Source: Atrina japonica (taxonomy: Eukaryota; Mollusca; Bivalvia; Pterioida; Pinnidae). Taken from it: a DNA stretch of 64,000 nucleotides. A program made the position numbers and the translations under genes. Below, one piece after another: positions 1 to 12,746 of the stretch. The stretch covers positions 1-64,000 of the forward strand of contig BROG01000299.1 of NCBI GenBank assembly GCA_030159075.1, written 5' to 3'. The first letter of the stretch is position 1, and each line of letters starts with the position of its first letter. The notes under the pieces are model-generated. The model was not told the DNA's origin and made no database searches. It was given only the letters and a program-made list of their open reading frames with translations.

Positions 1-301
1 TAGCAACCATATACAAACTGGGGAATGAGATAAGATTGTTCAAGAGTGTTGATATAATTATTTAAGACTTGGTCATTAGCACTTAACGTGGCCAAAATTA
101 ATCTCCATATTATTCAAAGTGCTGTGTTAAGATTTCTGCCTAGTAATAATCATTTTACACTCAATGACCACTGGACCGGAGTTCACATACATGTACCAGT
201 ATTTACAATGTACATGTACTGTACATATGTGTTGTTGAAGGCCAACTTGTGAAGTGACAATGATTTTTCTGTGTACACTGTGGCGGTGCAGAGGGTATTG
301 G

Positions 302-376
302 TCCACATAGCTTGGTTGGTAAGAGCGTCCTACTAGTGTCAGGAAGGTCCTGGGCTCGATTCCTGGTCTAGTCGCA
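302..376 (+). repeat. tRNA-like head of a SINE, copy 1
   Basis: Begins CCACATAGCTTGGTTGGTAA and contains box-A-like (TAGCTTGGTTGGTAAGAGCG) and box-B-like (GGGCTCGATTCC) Pol III promoter sequences about 40 bp apart, the arrangement of a tRNA-derived SINE. It does not fold as a clean tRNA and lacks a convincing acceptor stem pair, so it is not called a tRNA gene. The following ~110 bp (GCCCAACTAAATAC ... GTTAAGAGTCTC) is also found after the copy at 19269. Confidence 0.7.
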
Positions 377-532
377 CATCTTTCCTCATCTACATTGTAC
401 TACAAATGTACATTTGGTGCCCAACTAAATACATTTTAGCTCATTGTAGTGTGTTAAGAGTCTCGTTGATTTCTGGGGTCATAAATCTTGTTAAGGGGAA
501 GAGTGTACATGTTGTAGGTCAGAAAAGTATCG

Positions 533-609
533 GCCCACATAGCTCAGTTGGTAAGAGCGTCCTGCTAGTGTTAAGAAGGTACAGGGCTCGATTCCTGGTC
601 TGGCCGCAT
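533..609 (+). repeat. tRNA-like head of a SINE, copy 2
   Basis: Same family as 302-376, about 230 bp downstream in the same orientation. Its box A (TAGCTCAGTTGGTAAGAGCG) is nearly canonical, followed by GGGCTCGATTCCTGG. Two heads in tandem suggest a duplicated or dimeric SINE rather than two independent insertions. Confidence 0.7.
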
Positions 610-795
610 GTTTTACCTACATCTGCAGTAGTACCAATAGCTACATAATCTAATGTATGGCTTTTTTTTTTATCCTTTTTTTATGTTTGCCCAACATTTT
701 GCTATATCATATGTAATTCGCAATTTTATTTACATTTTTTTGAATTTTTTAACTTTCTTCGGTAAAAATTCAATGATTTACTAGGTAATGCATTT

Positions 796-873
796 GCCCT
801 TATGGACACATTTGGACTGCTCAAAGTCATTGATTTCCGGAGTCCTTTGTTTTTCAGGGGTTGATGATTTAAT
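796..873 (+). repeat. TTAA-end MITE family A, degraded copy
   Basis: Shows the family core GACACATTTGGACTG and ends TCAGGGGTTGATGATTTAA. The 5' inverted end is decayed. The full family description is under 49201-49290. Confidence 0.65.
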
Positions 874-965
874 GTTGTTACATTGTTAACAGCTATAACA
901 GTTTCACGAATGTACAATTTGCATGTATTCAATTTTGATTTACTTTGTAAATTTGAGTTTGCCAG

Positions 966-1045
966 TTGATTTGTGGAAGGCAAGCACTGGTGGTCTCTTT
1001 CCGGGTACAATGTTATCAGATTCTCTCCACCACTACCATCGTCGT
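966..1045 (+). repeat. SINE tail fragment
   Basis: GGAAGGCAAGCACTGGTGGTCTCTTTCCGGGTACAATG followed by a CTCTCCACCACTA segment matches the internal part of the mollusc-type SINEs at 27524, 40288 and 21155. The tRNA-like head and the 3' end are missing. Confidence 0.5.
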
Positions 1046-1429
1046 AAAACCACGGTCTGGAATCGCTAGGCTCTTTAAGCGATTGTACATGTATATTTAT
1101 ACATATTATAAACAGACACTCGACAACAACTTGTACATGTACATTGTATATGCATGTACATTGTACATATATCGTCAAGTATTTCATGACCTTTTCCTCT
1201 TCCCGTTTTTATTGGATGGCTCACTATTAGTAGATTAAAATACTTGTACAAATCTAAGTGGTCTAGCTAAGTGTACCAACAATTAACAGGTGGCTCTTTA
1301 TACATGTAGTCTTTACTTCATGTGACTTCCAACATTTGTAAGTGTACAAAATACATATGTATATGTACATGTGTACATGTATTGATTGGCATATGAGCAC
1401 TTAATTTTTTTTTCAATTTTCTTCTCGAG

Positions 1430-1516
1430 GTCTTTCCTCCACTAATAAAAACTCAGGCCACCATGATGTAACTGAAAAATTGTTGAGAATTGTGTAAAAC
1501 ACCTGTTTAAACAAAC
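1430..1516 (+). repeat. SINE 3' tail fragment
   Basis: TCCTCCACTAATAAAAACTC followed by a segment ending CTGAAAAATTGTTGAGAATTGTGTAAAACACC. This is the conserved 3' tail shared with the SINEs at 21155, 40288 and 23539 (the last in reverse). Confidence 0.6.
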
Positions 1517-1683
1517 AAACGAAAACCAGTTACATGTACATGTGCTACTCCGGATATCCTGGGACCAAGTCCTGCATGTAAAAATTTAGATTGATCTAAG
1601 ACTCAAAGGGTTCGGCATAAGATGTACATGTATCATGTAGAGGACATTTGTCTTGCGTGTATGGATGAATGTAAACTGTAGTC

Positions 1684-1771
1684 TTCAACTCATTCAGCCC
1701 TAAAGACACATTTGGACTGGCCCTTAAATCATTAATTTACAAAAGAGCCCATTGTTTTTAAGGGATTGATA
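1684..1771 (+). repeat. TTAA-end MITE family A
   Basis: Carries AACTCATTCAGCCCTAAAGA, the core TTTGGACTGG and the 3' segment TTTTTAAGGGATTGAT. The 3' terminal TTAA is lost. Confidence 0.7.
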
Positions 1772-2304
1772 TCCCGACAGGTACGTCACATAAAAGAACT
1801 ATCATTACATTTGTGTGAGAACATAGCATAGATAAAAATTTGTGGCACTTCACCATAAGCTTATGACATTAACATACATGTGAATGAGAAAAATCTCAGC
1901 AGGATGGTAAACAGCAGTAAAACACGATATCACGTGGACATACTACATGTATATACACAGGAATCTGTTCCTTTTATTTTCATGGTAATACAGTCTATAT
2001 TAATCTTTGTTACCTTTGCTGGATATGTTTACAGGTACATGTAAATACCTTATTTGTTCCGTACATTGTGTATTTTTGTTTTATTTTGTCCTGATGTTTA
2101 CAAACAATTTGACAAATTACTTCTGGTTGCACTTACATGTACATGTTTATTTTTACCAACATGGAGACTGAGTGAATAGTGTACAAAAATATTAACAAAC
2201 ATTTATAAATTCTTGGCACATGTATATAAATTGATTTAATCTACAATGTACATGTATATGTCATGTATAATTCACTATATTATTGACAACAATTATATTT
2301 GCCA

Positions 2305-3160
2305 GGTCACATTTAGACTGGTCTGTATGATATCCCCATGTCACATTTAGACTGGTCTGTATGATATCCCCATGTCACATTTAGACTGGTCTGTATGATA
2401 TCCCCACATTTAGACTGGTCTGTATGATACAGTTAGACTGGTCTGTATGATATCCCCATGTCACATTTAGACTGGTCTGTATGATATCCCCATGTCACAT
2501 TTAGACTGGTCTGTATGATATCCCCATGTCACATTTAGACTGGTCTGTATGATATCCCCATGTCACAGTTAGACTGGTCTGTATGATATCCCCATGTCAC
2601 ATTTAGACTGGTCTGTATGATATCCCCAGGTAGACTGGTCTGTATGATATCCCCATGTCACATTTACTGGTCCCCATGTCACAGTTAGACTGGTCTGTAT
2701 GATATCCCCATGTCACATTTAGACTGGTCTGATATATGATTTAGACCCCATGATATTCACATGTCACATTTAGACTGGTCTGTATGATATCCCCATGTCA
2801 CATTTAGACTGATCTGTCTCCATGTCACATTTATGTCTGTATATCCCCCACATTTAGACTCATCCCCAGTTAGACTGATCTGTATGATATCCCCATGTCA
2901 CATTTAGACTGGTCTGTATGATATCCCCATGTCACATTTAGACTGGTCTGTATGATAATGTCATTCATTTAGACTATCCCCATGTCACATTTCTGGTCTG
3001 ATGATCCCCATGTCACATTTACTGTATGATATCCCCATTTAGACTGGTTTGATATCCCCATGTCACTGTACTGGTCTGTTATCCCCATGTAGACTGATGT
3101 ATATATCTGGTCAATTCTCATTTAGACTTATCGGTTTGATGACCCCATGTCACACTTACA
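2305..3160 (+). repeat. 34-bp minisatellite, about 20 units
   Basis: The unit reads CCCCATGTCACATTTAGACT followed by GGTCTGTATGATAT (34 bp). Units are nearly identical from 2305 to about 2740, then become increasingly truncated and mutated towards 3160, as if one end of the array were older or no longer homogenised. Its core ACATTTAGACTGGTCTGTAT resembles the core of MITE family A (ACATTTGGACTGGTCTG), so it probably arose by amplification from such a copy. Short ORFs over it are not genes. Confidence 0.95.
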
Positions 3161-5137
3161 CATTTAAGTTTGCATCTGTAATGTTATATGTATTGTATAT
3201 ATCTTTCTCTTTGTTGAGCACTTCTTTCTCTAGTATTTTTCTTTGGATACATGTACATTTTGGGGTTTTACTTGTTGCTGTCTAGGTACATGTATATCTG
3301 TACATGTATGTCTCTCTCATACTTTCTGTTCATTTAAATGTTCTGTAATTTTTACAGTGTCGATGACCTGTCGGTTTCGGCCATTACTCTTGTATTGCCC
3401 TGCTGAAGCAATTCATTGGTGTTTGTATTGCTTGTATACATGTAGATCTTATCTTGTGATTCTAAATTGTAAACATACAAAGAATGATTTGATGATAGCT
3501 AAATTTAAAATGTATACCGGTAAATCAGACTGAATAAAAAAAGGCAGTCACTAAATGACACACTTGTCATGAGTAGACAGAGGCCTGTCAAAAATCTGAA
3601 TGAGCAGAGGATGAACCTCAATGAAAATACAGTAGAGACCAATGTCATTAAATATAACATGTCTTCTTAGAACACATTTTGAAAACCCCTTGGTTAAATA
3701 ATCCTTTAAAGAAAACCTATTTTAAGAGACCACCTGTCTTGAGAGACCACATTTCAGTGGCAGGTGGGATGGGATCTCAAGACAGTTTCAACTGTGCATT
3801 CAATCTAATGTCTTCTGAGAACACATTCAGAAAACCACTTGGTTAAAGAATTCTTTAAATAAAACCTCTTTTGAGAGACCACCTGTCTTCAGAGATCACA
3901 TTTCAGTGGCAGGTGGGGATGGCCTCTCAAGACACGGTCAACTAGTACTGTACATTGATTGTCATTCTTTGTACACAATTCTTAAATGTGTGTATAACTG
4001 GAAAATTTTAAGGTTCCAGTTTGGCAATTGTAAAACAAAGAAACGGAAGAGAATATATGAACAAAAGCATTATACATGTATTAGAAAATGCAGATGTTGG
4101 TGCGCGTAGACTAAAACTCCTAATTGTTTCATTCCGTTCAGTATCGTCAGATTTACATGTACTTTGTACTCGGATTACGTGACATGAAGTGTACAGAAAT
4201 GTGACTTCGGTCACTTCTGGACTTGTAATGTTTACATTCACAACATTTAATGTGTCACACTTTTTCTGTAGGTTGCTTCTCAAATCTGGCTCCTACCACT
4301 AACAAAAAATGGTTGAGTGTGGCGTCAAACACCATTCAAAATTCAGAATGTAAATTCTAAAATTCTATATACATGTAACATATTTTTTGTCAATTGCCCA
4401 TAATATCACAAATTTGGAATCTCACTCATAAAGGGATTTATAGACTTCTTATTTATTAGATTCTATTAGAACTTTGGAGTTCCAAACTTACTTACAGACA
4501 TGTACAAAATGTACATGTATAATGAATTCAGTTTATATTTCGCACTTAAAAAAAATGCAAGTTGACATATTCAGATTGAGCAGTGGAAAGTTGAAGGATT
4601 TCAGGATAATTAATCAGATGTAATTATAGATTATTACTTCATACTTGCTTACTTTTGCACTACAAAAAGTACAATGTATGAATTATGTAATGAATATCAT
4701 TTCCAGAGGTCAGTGTCATTTAAGTATGGACTGTGAATGATCAAAGCAAGCGTGTCTTTCATTTGTCTGATTTACCTACAATGTATATATCTGAAATGTA
4801 CATGTAGCCTACTCTTTGACTGACAAGTACATCATTAGTTACACTTACCAGGCTTCAAGTACACATACATGTACAGTCAAACCTCACTTTATCAGCCAAC
4901 AGGCCTAGAAATTGGGAGCACCTGTTTACACCAACAAATCAAAATTGATTTGTACACAAATGGTACTATTGGGGACAGCAAAAACAGTCTTTGTGACCAG
5001 GTGGTATTTTTATAAATTGTACACAGGTGCCCTAAAGCAGGTTCACCAGTATGTATACAAATGTAGATGTACATATATACATGTATCAAGTTGAAAAATA
5101 GATGTCTTTGGATGTGTAGATATTTCCTAGGAAATCT
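3161..5137. other. Gene-free intronic stretch
   Basis: AT-rich with scattered TACATGTA words. 3610-3790 and 3800-3945 are two tandem-like copies of a degenerate repeat (AGAGACCACCTGTCTTGAGA ... GGCAGGTGGG) related to family C at 29590 and 40634. 4285-4345 holds a SINE tail scrap (GGTTGAGTGTGGCGTCAAAC). 4870-5050 is a decayed copy related to MITE family B. No coding exon was seen. Confidence 0.6.
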
Positions 5138-5228
5138 TTAACTCGTCAACCCCTGAAAAACAATGGACTCTTCTGTAAATCAATGATTTAGGCCAGTCCA
5201 AATTTGTCTTTAGGGGTGTATGAGTTAA
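5138..5228 (-). repeat. TTAA-end MITE family A, reverse orientation
   Basis: Runs TTAACTCGTCAACCCCTGAA to AGGGGTGTATGAGTTAA, with TTAA at both ends and inverted termini of about 16 bp. 91 bp. Confidence 0.85.
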
Positions 5229-6213
5229 AGACTTGTTAATATATCTATAACAATGATTTATCATTTTCAGACACTGTTTGCGGTGGTCTGGTAATGTAGT
5301 AGAATGTTCCATTCACAAGTGGAACGTCTCTGATATACATGTAACATTGTATTCCTGGTACTACATTTAGTACTGCGCCTTACATGTTCCGAAGACATTG
5401 GAAAAAAGGTTAATAATTGTTCCTTGCCAAATGGTCAGCATCAGTCTTACAATAATTTGGTAGCCGTTCCTTGCCCAACTGTCTGCATAAGAAGTAAAAG
5501 TGATTAGACTTTTAAAAGACCTTTGTCCCATGACATGGTAGTCTGACATGTAATAGAACCCCCACTGCAATGGGATCAGTCCATAGCACAGGTAAAAAAT
5601 TGTGTTACTTCACCTAAGTCCAGTATTGTCACCCTATAAGTGTAGAATTCCTGGTGGGGTGTTTATCAACAAAAAAACAAACAGATATCATTTTAGACCG
5701 TCTTCAGTTAATAGTTATGGAGTGAACTTTAAAACAAAAAAGTGAAAAATCTAGATAAAACTTTCGATAAGACATTCCTTGGGACCTCCCTGTTAGATTA
5801 GCGGCATTTGGGGATTTAGACATGTCTGTTTTCGTTGTCGCATTTGAAGTCAGCTGATGTTGTTATTGAAAGTCAGTATAAAAGCGATTGTATGGAATGC
5901 AGTCGTAGGCTTTTACAAGATTCAAGTCCGAATTTTTTCCCATTCTATAGAAACCGGGAGTGATTGTTCGCAGACCATCTTAGCCAATTGCAATGTGTAA
6001 ACACACAGCTTAAATTTCTCTTTTTATTTTAGATTGTTTACGTGTTTTGTTAATTGCTGCACTTTTAGACAGCATCTGTTGCTTGGTTGCAGGTATTTCC
6101 CCGGTCTCACAGAGTGCCATGTTTATATAGATTAATTTTAGCTTTCGAAATGAGTATGATAAAAAATAAAAGTCAATCGAGTACATGTACATGTATATGT
6201 AACATTAAAAATG

Positions 6214-6438
6214 TATAGGTCTACCAAGGTAAAAAAGCACATGTTTACAAACACAACGAGTCTAAATCAAATCATAACAGGGGTGACAAGCTACTTGTCG
6301 TCACAAAAGTATTCAAGATTCAGTTATGCATGGAGTCTGTAGGCAAGGCAATATGTTTTACCTGTATAACCTATTTTTGGTATCGTTTTGGTTTTTGACT
6401 CTACCTGGATGTGCCACTTTCCTTTGGTAGACCCTATA
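6214..6438. repeat. MITE family D (GGTCTACCAAGGT ends)
   Basis: The inverted termini TATAGGTCTACCAAGGTAAA and CTTTGGTAGACCCTATA pair with few mismatches. The internal part includes CATAACAGGGGTGACAAGCT and GCATGGAGTCTGT, both found again at 34932-35104. A shorter relative is at 9539-9687. Confidence 0.8.
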
Positions 6439-6869
6439 CTTATAACTGAGTTTAAAAGTACCATGATTGGTCAAAGTGGTATGGGAGTCTTACAAATGTA
6501 CTTGGATATTTGGGAAAGGTCAACCATCTCACATCTGGTTTAACTAATGCGCTTGTAAGATAAGGTTCAGTCACCATTTTGTTTAACTTTCTGATTTTTG
6601 TTTTGTCATCATTCTCATTGTTTTTCGAAACATGCATTAGCTTACATGTAGTTACATTTTTATAAGCCCCCTCACATACTTTCCATCCGGCTGGTTGGCT
6701 GTTAACTTGTTTCAATGCTTTCATTTCTTTTGTCACTTTGGCACTGAATGCAAGTTCATTTCTGTGTCCATTGAACTTGGTATTATCAAAGTTCAGGATG
6801 GTGTGTGGTACCACATATGATATTATCATGGACAATGTCTTGTTGAACAAAAATGGATCTGGGTGTACC

Positions 6870-7260
6870 ATTGAACTTAAAATGAAAAGTTCGGGGTATT
6901 ACCATTCTTAAAAATGATATTATCAAAGTTCGGGATGGGTATGTCTTGTACCATTGAACTTAAAATGATATTATCAAAGTTCGGGATGGGTGTATCTTAT
7001 ACCATTGAACGTAAAATGATATTATCAAAGTTCGGGATGGGTATGTCTTGTACCATTGTACCAACTTCTTGTCATGATTTAGCATGATATTATCAAATTC
7101 ATGGGTATGTCCTAAGGCCACAAAAAATTAAATCAAAGTTCGGGATGGGTTGTTCAAACTAAAAAATATTATCAGCCATGTCTTGTACCATTGAACTAAA
7201 AATGGTATTATCAAAGTTCAGGATGGGTGTACATGTATCTTGTACCATTGAAAATAAAAT
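6870..7260 (+). repeat. 51-bp minisatellite, about 6 units, degenerate
   Basis: The unit is TTGAACTTAAAATGATATTA, TCAAAGTTCGGGATGGGTAT, GTCTTGTACCA. The first hints are at 6770-6870 (TATTATCAAAGTTCAGGATG), inside ordinary-looking sequence, suggesting that local duplication started there. The 3' units are scrambled by deletions. Confidence 0.85.
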
Positions 7261-8440
7261 TTTTCCGATGTTTTCTGATTTTCGTTTTTTCATTTCATTC
7301 ACTCCTAAGGTAAATTCATCCGATCCATTTTGATTTTTTTTTTTTTTTTTCGAGTGTTTTTCTACTTTTCAGTTCTGTTTCGGGTTTCGTTTCGACGCTA
7401 TCATTTTGCAGACTAGGTATATAGATCGACACTTGATGATGATCATGGATGAATTGATCAATGTTGTGGCTTCTGTGTGGGACAATGGTAGAAATATTCG
7501 CCCAAATACTCTTTTTTTCTGTGAAGAAGTCGATGACTTTTGGTGATTTGTTTGAAAAAAAATATATTTCAAAGGACGACATGCTAGGCCTCATAAACAT
7601 CGAAATTGGGTATTATGTTTCCGACGTTAAGTCCTCAAATGTTGTCAATGTGAATTTAAGTAGCAATGTTTCATTCTGTGAAGAAGTTGGACTGAAATTT
7701 ATAAAATCTGTTGTTTCAAAACCCTAGAGTCCCATGGAGGATGCTGTTACATCTTGTTCTAATTAAAAAAAAAAAACAAATGCTTTCAAAATTTTGATGG
7801 GCAAAACGAAAACTTTAAAATTTAATACTGTAATGAATTAAAAAACAAATTTGCGATTGTTAAACAGGGTTTGCAGGGCTTCGGGAAAAGAATCCAAAAC
7901 TTTGGGGGCCCAAAAGGGTCTCATCAAAAAGCAGAAAAAGTAAAAATTTTGCATTGTAAACTTCACACAACAAATTGAACTTTTCGTATTTCAAAACACC
8001 AAGTAATTGTAAAGTTTATTGTTAAATCAATCAGTTGTAATATTCCAAGTAGTGATATTTCAACACTGAATAATACTGTATTTTTACATTATTATATTGA
8101 ATAATTTTTTTTAAAGATTTTGATCTTTTTTAATCTCACTGGCAAGTGAAGGTTGACGCAGATATGGAGTATATATCAAGGCATAAACATTCCATGATTC
8201 ACTGAAAGAAATGGTGACTGGCTGAAAATAAGACATCTATAGGTTTCCATACATAATATACAGGAGTTAACAACCATACAAATGAAAAATTTTTAATATG
8301 GAGTGTAAGTTTAAAAATTTATTGGAAGAATTTTTTCGTGTGATATAATTTTCCATAAAAAAAAAAATTAAAAAAAAAATTTGCTCGCTGCCCCTTTGTT
8401 TTTGTCATAAAAATGTGAAGAACAAGAATTTTTTTTTTGT
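7261..8440. other. Gene-free AT-rich stretch
   Basis: Contains homopolymer A and T runs and no recognisable repeat beyond them. A short open frame at 7461-7727 has no recognisable motif or splice context. Confidence 0.5.
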
Positions 8441-8521
8441 ATGGACTAAAGACACATTTGGACTGCTCTTAGTCATTGATTTACAGAACAGTCTATTGTT
8501 TTTCAGGGGCTGATGAGTTAA
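8441..8521 (+). repeat. TTAA-end MITE family A
   Basis: Contains AAAGACACATTTGGACTGCT and ends TCAGGGGCTGATGAGTTAA. The 5' terminus is missing. Confidence 0.75.
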
Positions 8522-8759
8522 CTTTAAATAAGGCAGATTTAGAATGAATTTGTCCAACATTCAGTAGTTCTTACCAGAGTTATGGGACTTACATCGGGGA
8601 GGGGGGGGGCAGGCGTGGTGGAGGTGTGTGTGTGTGTGAGATGTAGTGTTTTTCAAACACATCCTTATTCCATAAAAACATACAACTCGCCTTTTGAAAA
8701 ATGTTAATTTATTTTAGAGAATAATTTCTAAAACACATGTAGTAATTACCAGTAATGTC

Positions 8760-9060
8760 TTGAATCTTGAATACTCCATGAATGTGTAGAGCTAGTGAAT
8801 ATCAGACAGAGTGAGGTAATTACCCGAGTGCTAATACTCGTTTGATTGTGTTCTAATTGGAAGTTGATAGATACATAGGCTCATCTCGCTAAATGATGCA
8901 TACCTGTCATTGATCACCTGTCAGTCATTATCACCTGGTTGCCGGGAGAAACTGACAGCTTGATCTATACTTACTGTGATAATTGTTAAGATGTATAGAT
9001 TATGTCCCACACTGGCGCTGACGATCTGAAGTTTCAGAGTAGATCGAGTCCTTACTCCCA
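8760..9060. other. Repeat-poor intronic block, possible regulatory DNA
   Basis: Unlike its surroundings it lacks TACATGTA words and MITE pieces, has near-even base composition, and is rich in homeodomain/GATA-like words (CTAATTGG, TGATTG, GATAG) with two CACCTG boxes at 8918 and 8930. It is suggested only as a candidate conserved non-coding element. No function can be read from sequence alone. Confidence 0.25.
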
Positions 9061-9538
9061 TGTCATATTATATACAGTGGAAATTTGCTATTAAGCCCAC
9101 CGAACTGGACTGAATCAAAGTGATCTGATTAATAAGGTGGTCTACATGTAGATCTCTGAAGTGGGGTTTTGTACTTTTGAAATATATTTTCAAGAGACTG
9201 AAAACTTGTGGTCTGAAATGTAAGGTGGTCTACTAAGAGAGGCGGTCTTTAGGCAAGGCTCCACTTTACATTGTAAGTGGAACCTGCCTTGAGAGACCAC
9301 TCTATCAGCCACTGATATGTGGTTCCTTGAGACAGGTGCTCCCTCAAATAAGGTTTTATTTACAGAGAGAATTTAACGAAGTGGTTTTCAAAATGTAGTC
9401 CCAAAAGACAGGTTAAGTCTTTCATGGCAGTGGTCTCTCAATACAGGTTAGTGTGACTAATTACACGTGTTTAAAATGGCTCCTATATGTTACATGTATG
9501 TCCCAAATCAAGAATTCTGAAGTAAGAGTGCAGAGGTC

Positions 9539-9687
9539 TACAGGTCTACCAAGGTGAAGTGGCACATCCGAAGTTCGTCAAAAACCAAAAACAATACGAC
9601 ATGTGCATCCTATTTTTGGAAAATACACCCCATTGTTTTGGTTTTTGACAAACCCCGGATATGCCACTTTACCATGGTAGACCTATA
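9539..9687. repeat. MITE family D, short copy
   Basis: TACAGGTCTACCAAGGTGAA and ACTTTACCATGGTAGACCTA form inverted ends, with subterminal GTGGCACATCC / GGATATGCCAC also inverted. 149 bp, internally deleted relative to 6214-6438. Confidence 0.8.
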
Positions 9688-9979
9688 CAGCTAAACACAT
9701 AATACATGTTGTCTTGCCCAGATTCCACATGGTATGGTTGTGCCAAACACCAATCTGTCACCCGAGTTATGATTTAATTTAGACTTGTTATGTTTGTAAA
9801 CATGTGCCTGTTTATCTTAGGCGAACAAACTATACAGTTTATGATATGTGTGTTAAGATAGTATTTTATGCCACACTGAACAATCTTTCAGTTATATTAA
9901 GTTCAACGTATTACAGTGACAGCTAGATTTTAGTGCTGTAGAAGAAAACTTGGTTATGGTATACTAGAGAGAAGATCCC

Positions 9980-10362
9980 CCTCTCTCTTTCTGTCTGTCT
10001 CCTCTCTTCCTGTCTTTCTGTATCTGTCACTTTTTACTGTATGTGTCTGTCTCTCTTTACTCTCTCTGTGTCTGTCTTTCTGTCTGTCTCTCTCTTTATC
10101 TGTCTCTTTACTCTGTCTTTCTTTACTCTGTATGTCTCTTTGTCTTTCTATTCATTTGTCTGTCTATCTTTTCATCTGTCTGTCTCACTCTGTCTCTTAT
10201 CTGTCTGTCTCTGTCTTCATCTGTCTGTCTCTCTCTCTCTCTTTGTGTTTCTATATCTCTGTGTCTGTCTGTCTGTCTGTCTGTCTCTCTTTCTCTTTCT
10301 CTTTTCGTCTGTCTGTTTCTCTGTGTTTTGTCTTTCTCTGTCTGTCAGTTTCTCTCATGGAC
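9980..10362 (+). repeat. TCTG/TCTC-rich microsatellite
   Basis: About 380 bp built of TCTG, TCTC, TTTC and CTGT words, with very strong C+T bias on the + strand. Overlapping open frames rich in Ser, Leu and Cys result from the tetranucleotide repeat and are not genes. Confidence 0.95.
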
Positions 10363-10777
10363 ATTCATAATACATTGTACATTGTATGTTTATTCACCAT
10401 GGCCAGAGTAGTTGATGGTCAAAATATTCACCTACAGGTACTATTGGACTTTGTAAAACCCAGTCGATTTGTCTTATTTGTCTTATGACATATTTCAAAA
10501 GCCGTTCAATAGACCTTGAAATTTCTCCTATTTAAATGTTAAAAACTGTCAATTAATTTCACAATACAGATTGTTGGTGATAACCAGTCCTCACTTAGTA
10601 CTGGAGCTAGATAAACAGAGAGTAGTGGTATGACGATGTACTTACTGGTATTATGATATTATCACATAAAACCTACCTCGTTAAATCCTCGTAAAATCTT
10701 CAATTTCCATGAACAAATTGACCAATGAACAAATTGACTGGTCAAATCCCCATTGTACATATATATTTGTACATGTG

Positions 10778-10783
10778 TGTGTC

Positions 10784-10870
<87 letters not shown>
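10778..10870. repeat. (TG)n then (TA)n microsatellite
   Basis: A GTGTGTCTGTGTGTGTGTGT tract runs into about 38 TA dinucleotides. Read as IYIYIY in overlapping frames on both strands, so the open frames here are artefacts. Confidence 0.97.
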
Positions 10871-10877
<7 letters not shown>

Positions 10878-12746
10878 CGTGTATATATATACATGTAACA
10901 TACGTATGGCCAACTACTGTATATACACATGTACACCATCCAGTAGTTGCATATGTATGTACATGTACATTTTGTAGTAAATTAAAATTGTTTTGTTGTT
11001 GTTGTTTTTTTTTTGTAAGACTTAGACTCAAGTGTCTTTAAATTTTTTGATAAAGAATAAAGTTCAGGTACATGTAAAAACTAGCTTATAGAATAAGACC
11101 AGGAGAGATCAATGTCATTTTACCTGTTACTTATTTCAGATCACCTGTTTTGGTATTGTACCTTTAGGTATTGCTGTAAATATAGAGTTCACCTGTGGTT
11201 TTAGGACTTTCGATTCTCTATAATTAAAGCTTTAAAGGGTTAGTCATTCCGAAACTGAAAGGTTACTTTTTTCTCAATGAATTCATTAATTTTTATCATT
11301 TCAATAATATAATTTTCATTTATATATATATATATGTATGTAATTTACAAATAAAGCATGGAAGCAGAGCATGGCAAGATATTTTACCTGTGCACACCTG
11401 TATAGATATTATTTTCAGATATACAGTCTAGTTTTGTTCTTAGACAGAACCTTGATGTGCCACTTAATGGTGGCTGGACTTTAAATGTGGCAAACGTTTG
11501 AAAAAGAATTAAAGATAAATGTCGCTACAGTGAGGGTTGTACTTATCATTTCCTTAATCAATGTATCGTTAATTAAATAAAATGTCTCGGACTGTCAACG
11601 TACCTGTACATCTACTTCATTTTGAAATTGGATCTGAGTTTACCTTATAGTTACAGGTGAAACAGAAATCCTTTTTTACCTGTACATGTTTTCCACCTGC
11701 CATAAAAACAGCATGGCTTAAAAATAATAAGATGGGAAATTGATTTGAATCCTAAAATACAGATCTATAACACTAGTATAGTGCATTTTTATACATGTAC
11801 AGTTTTTATGTGTCACAATATACAGAGGCTACAGTATAAGATACAGGTCTGTGTTCTGCTGTAAATTTTTCTGCAAACATTCAAAAGTGTCTCTGGTTGT
11901 TAAATACATGTAGTGAAAATTACAATACAAAAAATACATGTACATGTACATACATTTTCAGTAAACCAGGAAAATAAACTTAATTTTTTTTTGGGGGGGG
12001 GGGCATGGCATGGAGAGATAAGTACTTTGCACTGTCAAAATAACCTTTATTCGTCTGTAAATCTACCTACATATACATGTAAAACAAAACCTAAACACTG
12101 CTCTGGCTTCTGAAAACTTTCAATACAAAAAATAAATTCAAATACATGTACATTCTCAGCAAAACAGGAAAATAAGCTTATTTTATTTTTTTTTGGAGAG
12201 GGGAGGTGGTGAGAAGTTTTTGGCATTTATAAAACAGTCATAAATCCACCATCACTATGTACATTGTACATGATGTAAAAAAAAACCACTGCTCTGGAAT
12301 CTGCAAATTTTCTAATTTGAGGTCTTAGCCTGTCAGAACTATTTTAATTTATTACAAATACTACATATTCTGAAATATGAACTTTAATAATTTTCTGGTT
12401 TACTTCCTGTAGCGGTCATATCTGACATAACGAGCAGATCTAAATTGGCTCCAGATATCTCTTTCAAAATTCATATTACCTGAACAGGTGAATTTTGTTA
12501 AATTTTCAGTTCGAAATTTTTAACGTTTTATGAACATTTGATTATTCAGTGTGTATAAAGGAAGAGAAATTTTAATGTTGTGTTTGGAATATTTTACTTA
12601 TAATATTGTGTGATGGAAGCTTGGGGGGGGGGGGTACTCCAGTTCCTCACACAGCAAGGACCCCCTTCCACATACCAACATCAGGGCCATCAAGAGACAT
12701 TAATATAAGTTGTCAAAACTGGTTTGTCAGCTGCTGTAAAATAAAG

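Noticed and set aside
533..609. Functional tRNA gene (also 302, 19269, 23720-23785, 27524, 30866, 40288)
   Set aside because: Box A and box B are present, but the full cloverleaf pairing and acceptor stem are not convincing, and each continues into a SINE body or tail.
6452..6871. 139-codon - strand ORF
   Set aside because: No recognisable domain, no splice sites of note, and it partly overlaps the beginnings of the 51-bp repeat. The length is compatible with chance.
10041..10488. Three overlapping Ser/Leu/Cys-rich ORFs
   Set aside because: TCTG/TCTC microsatellite translated in different frames.
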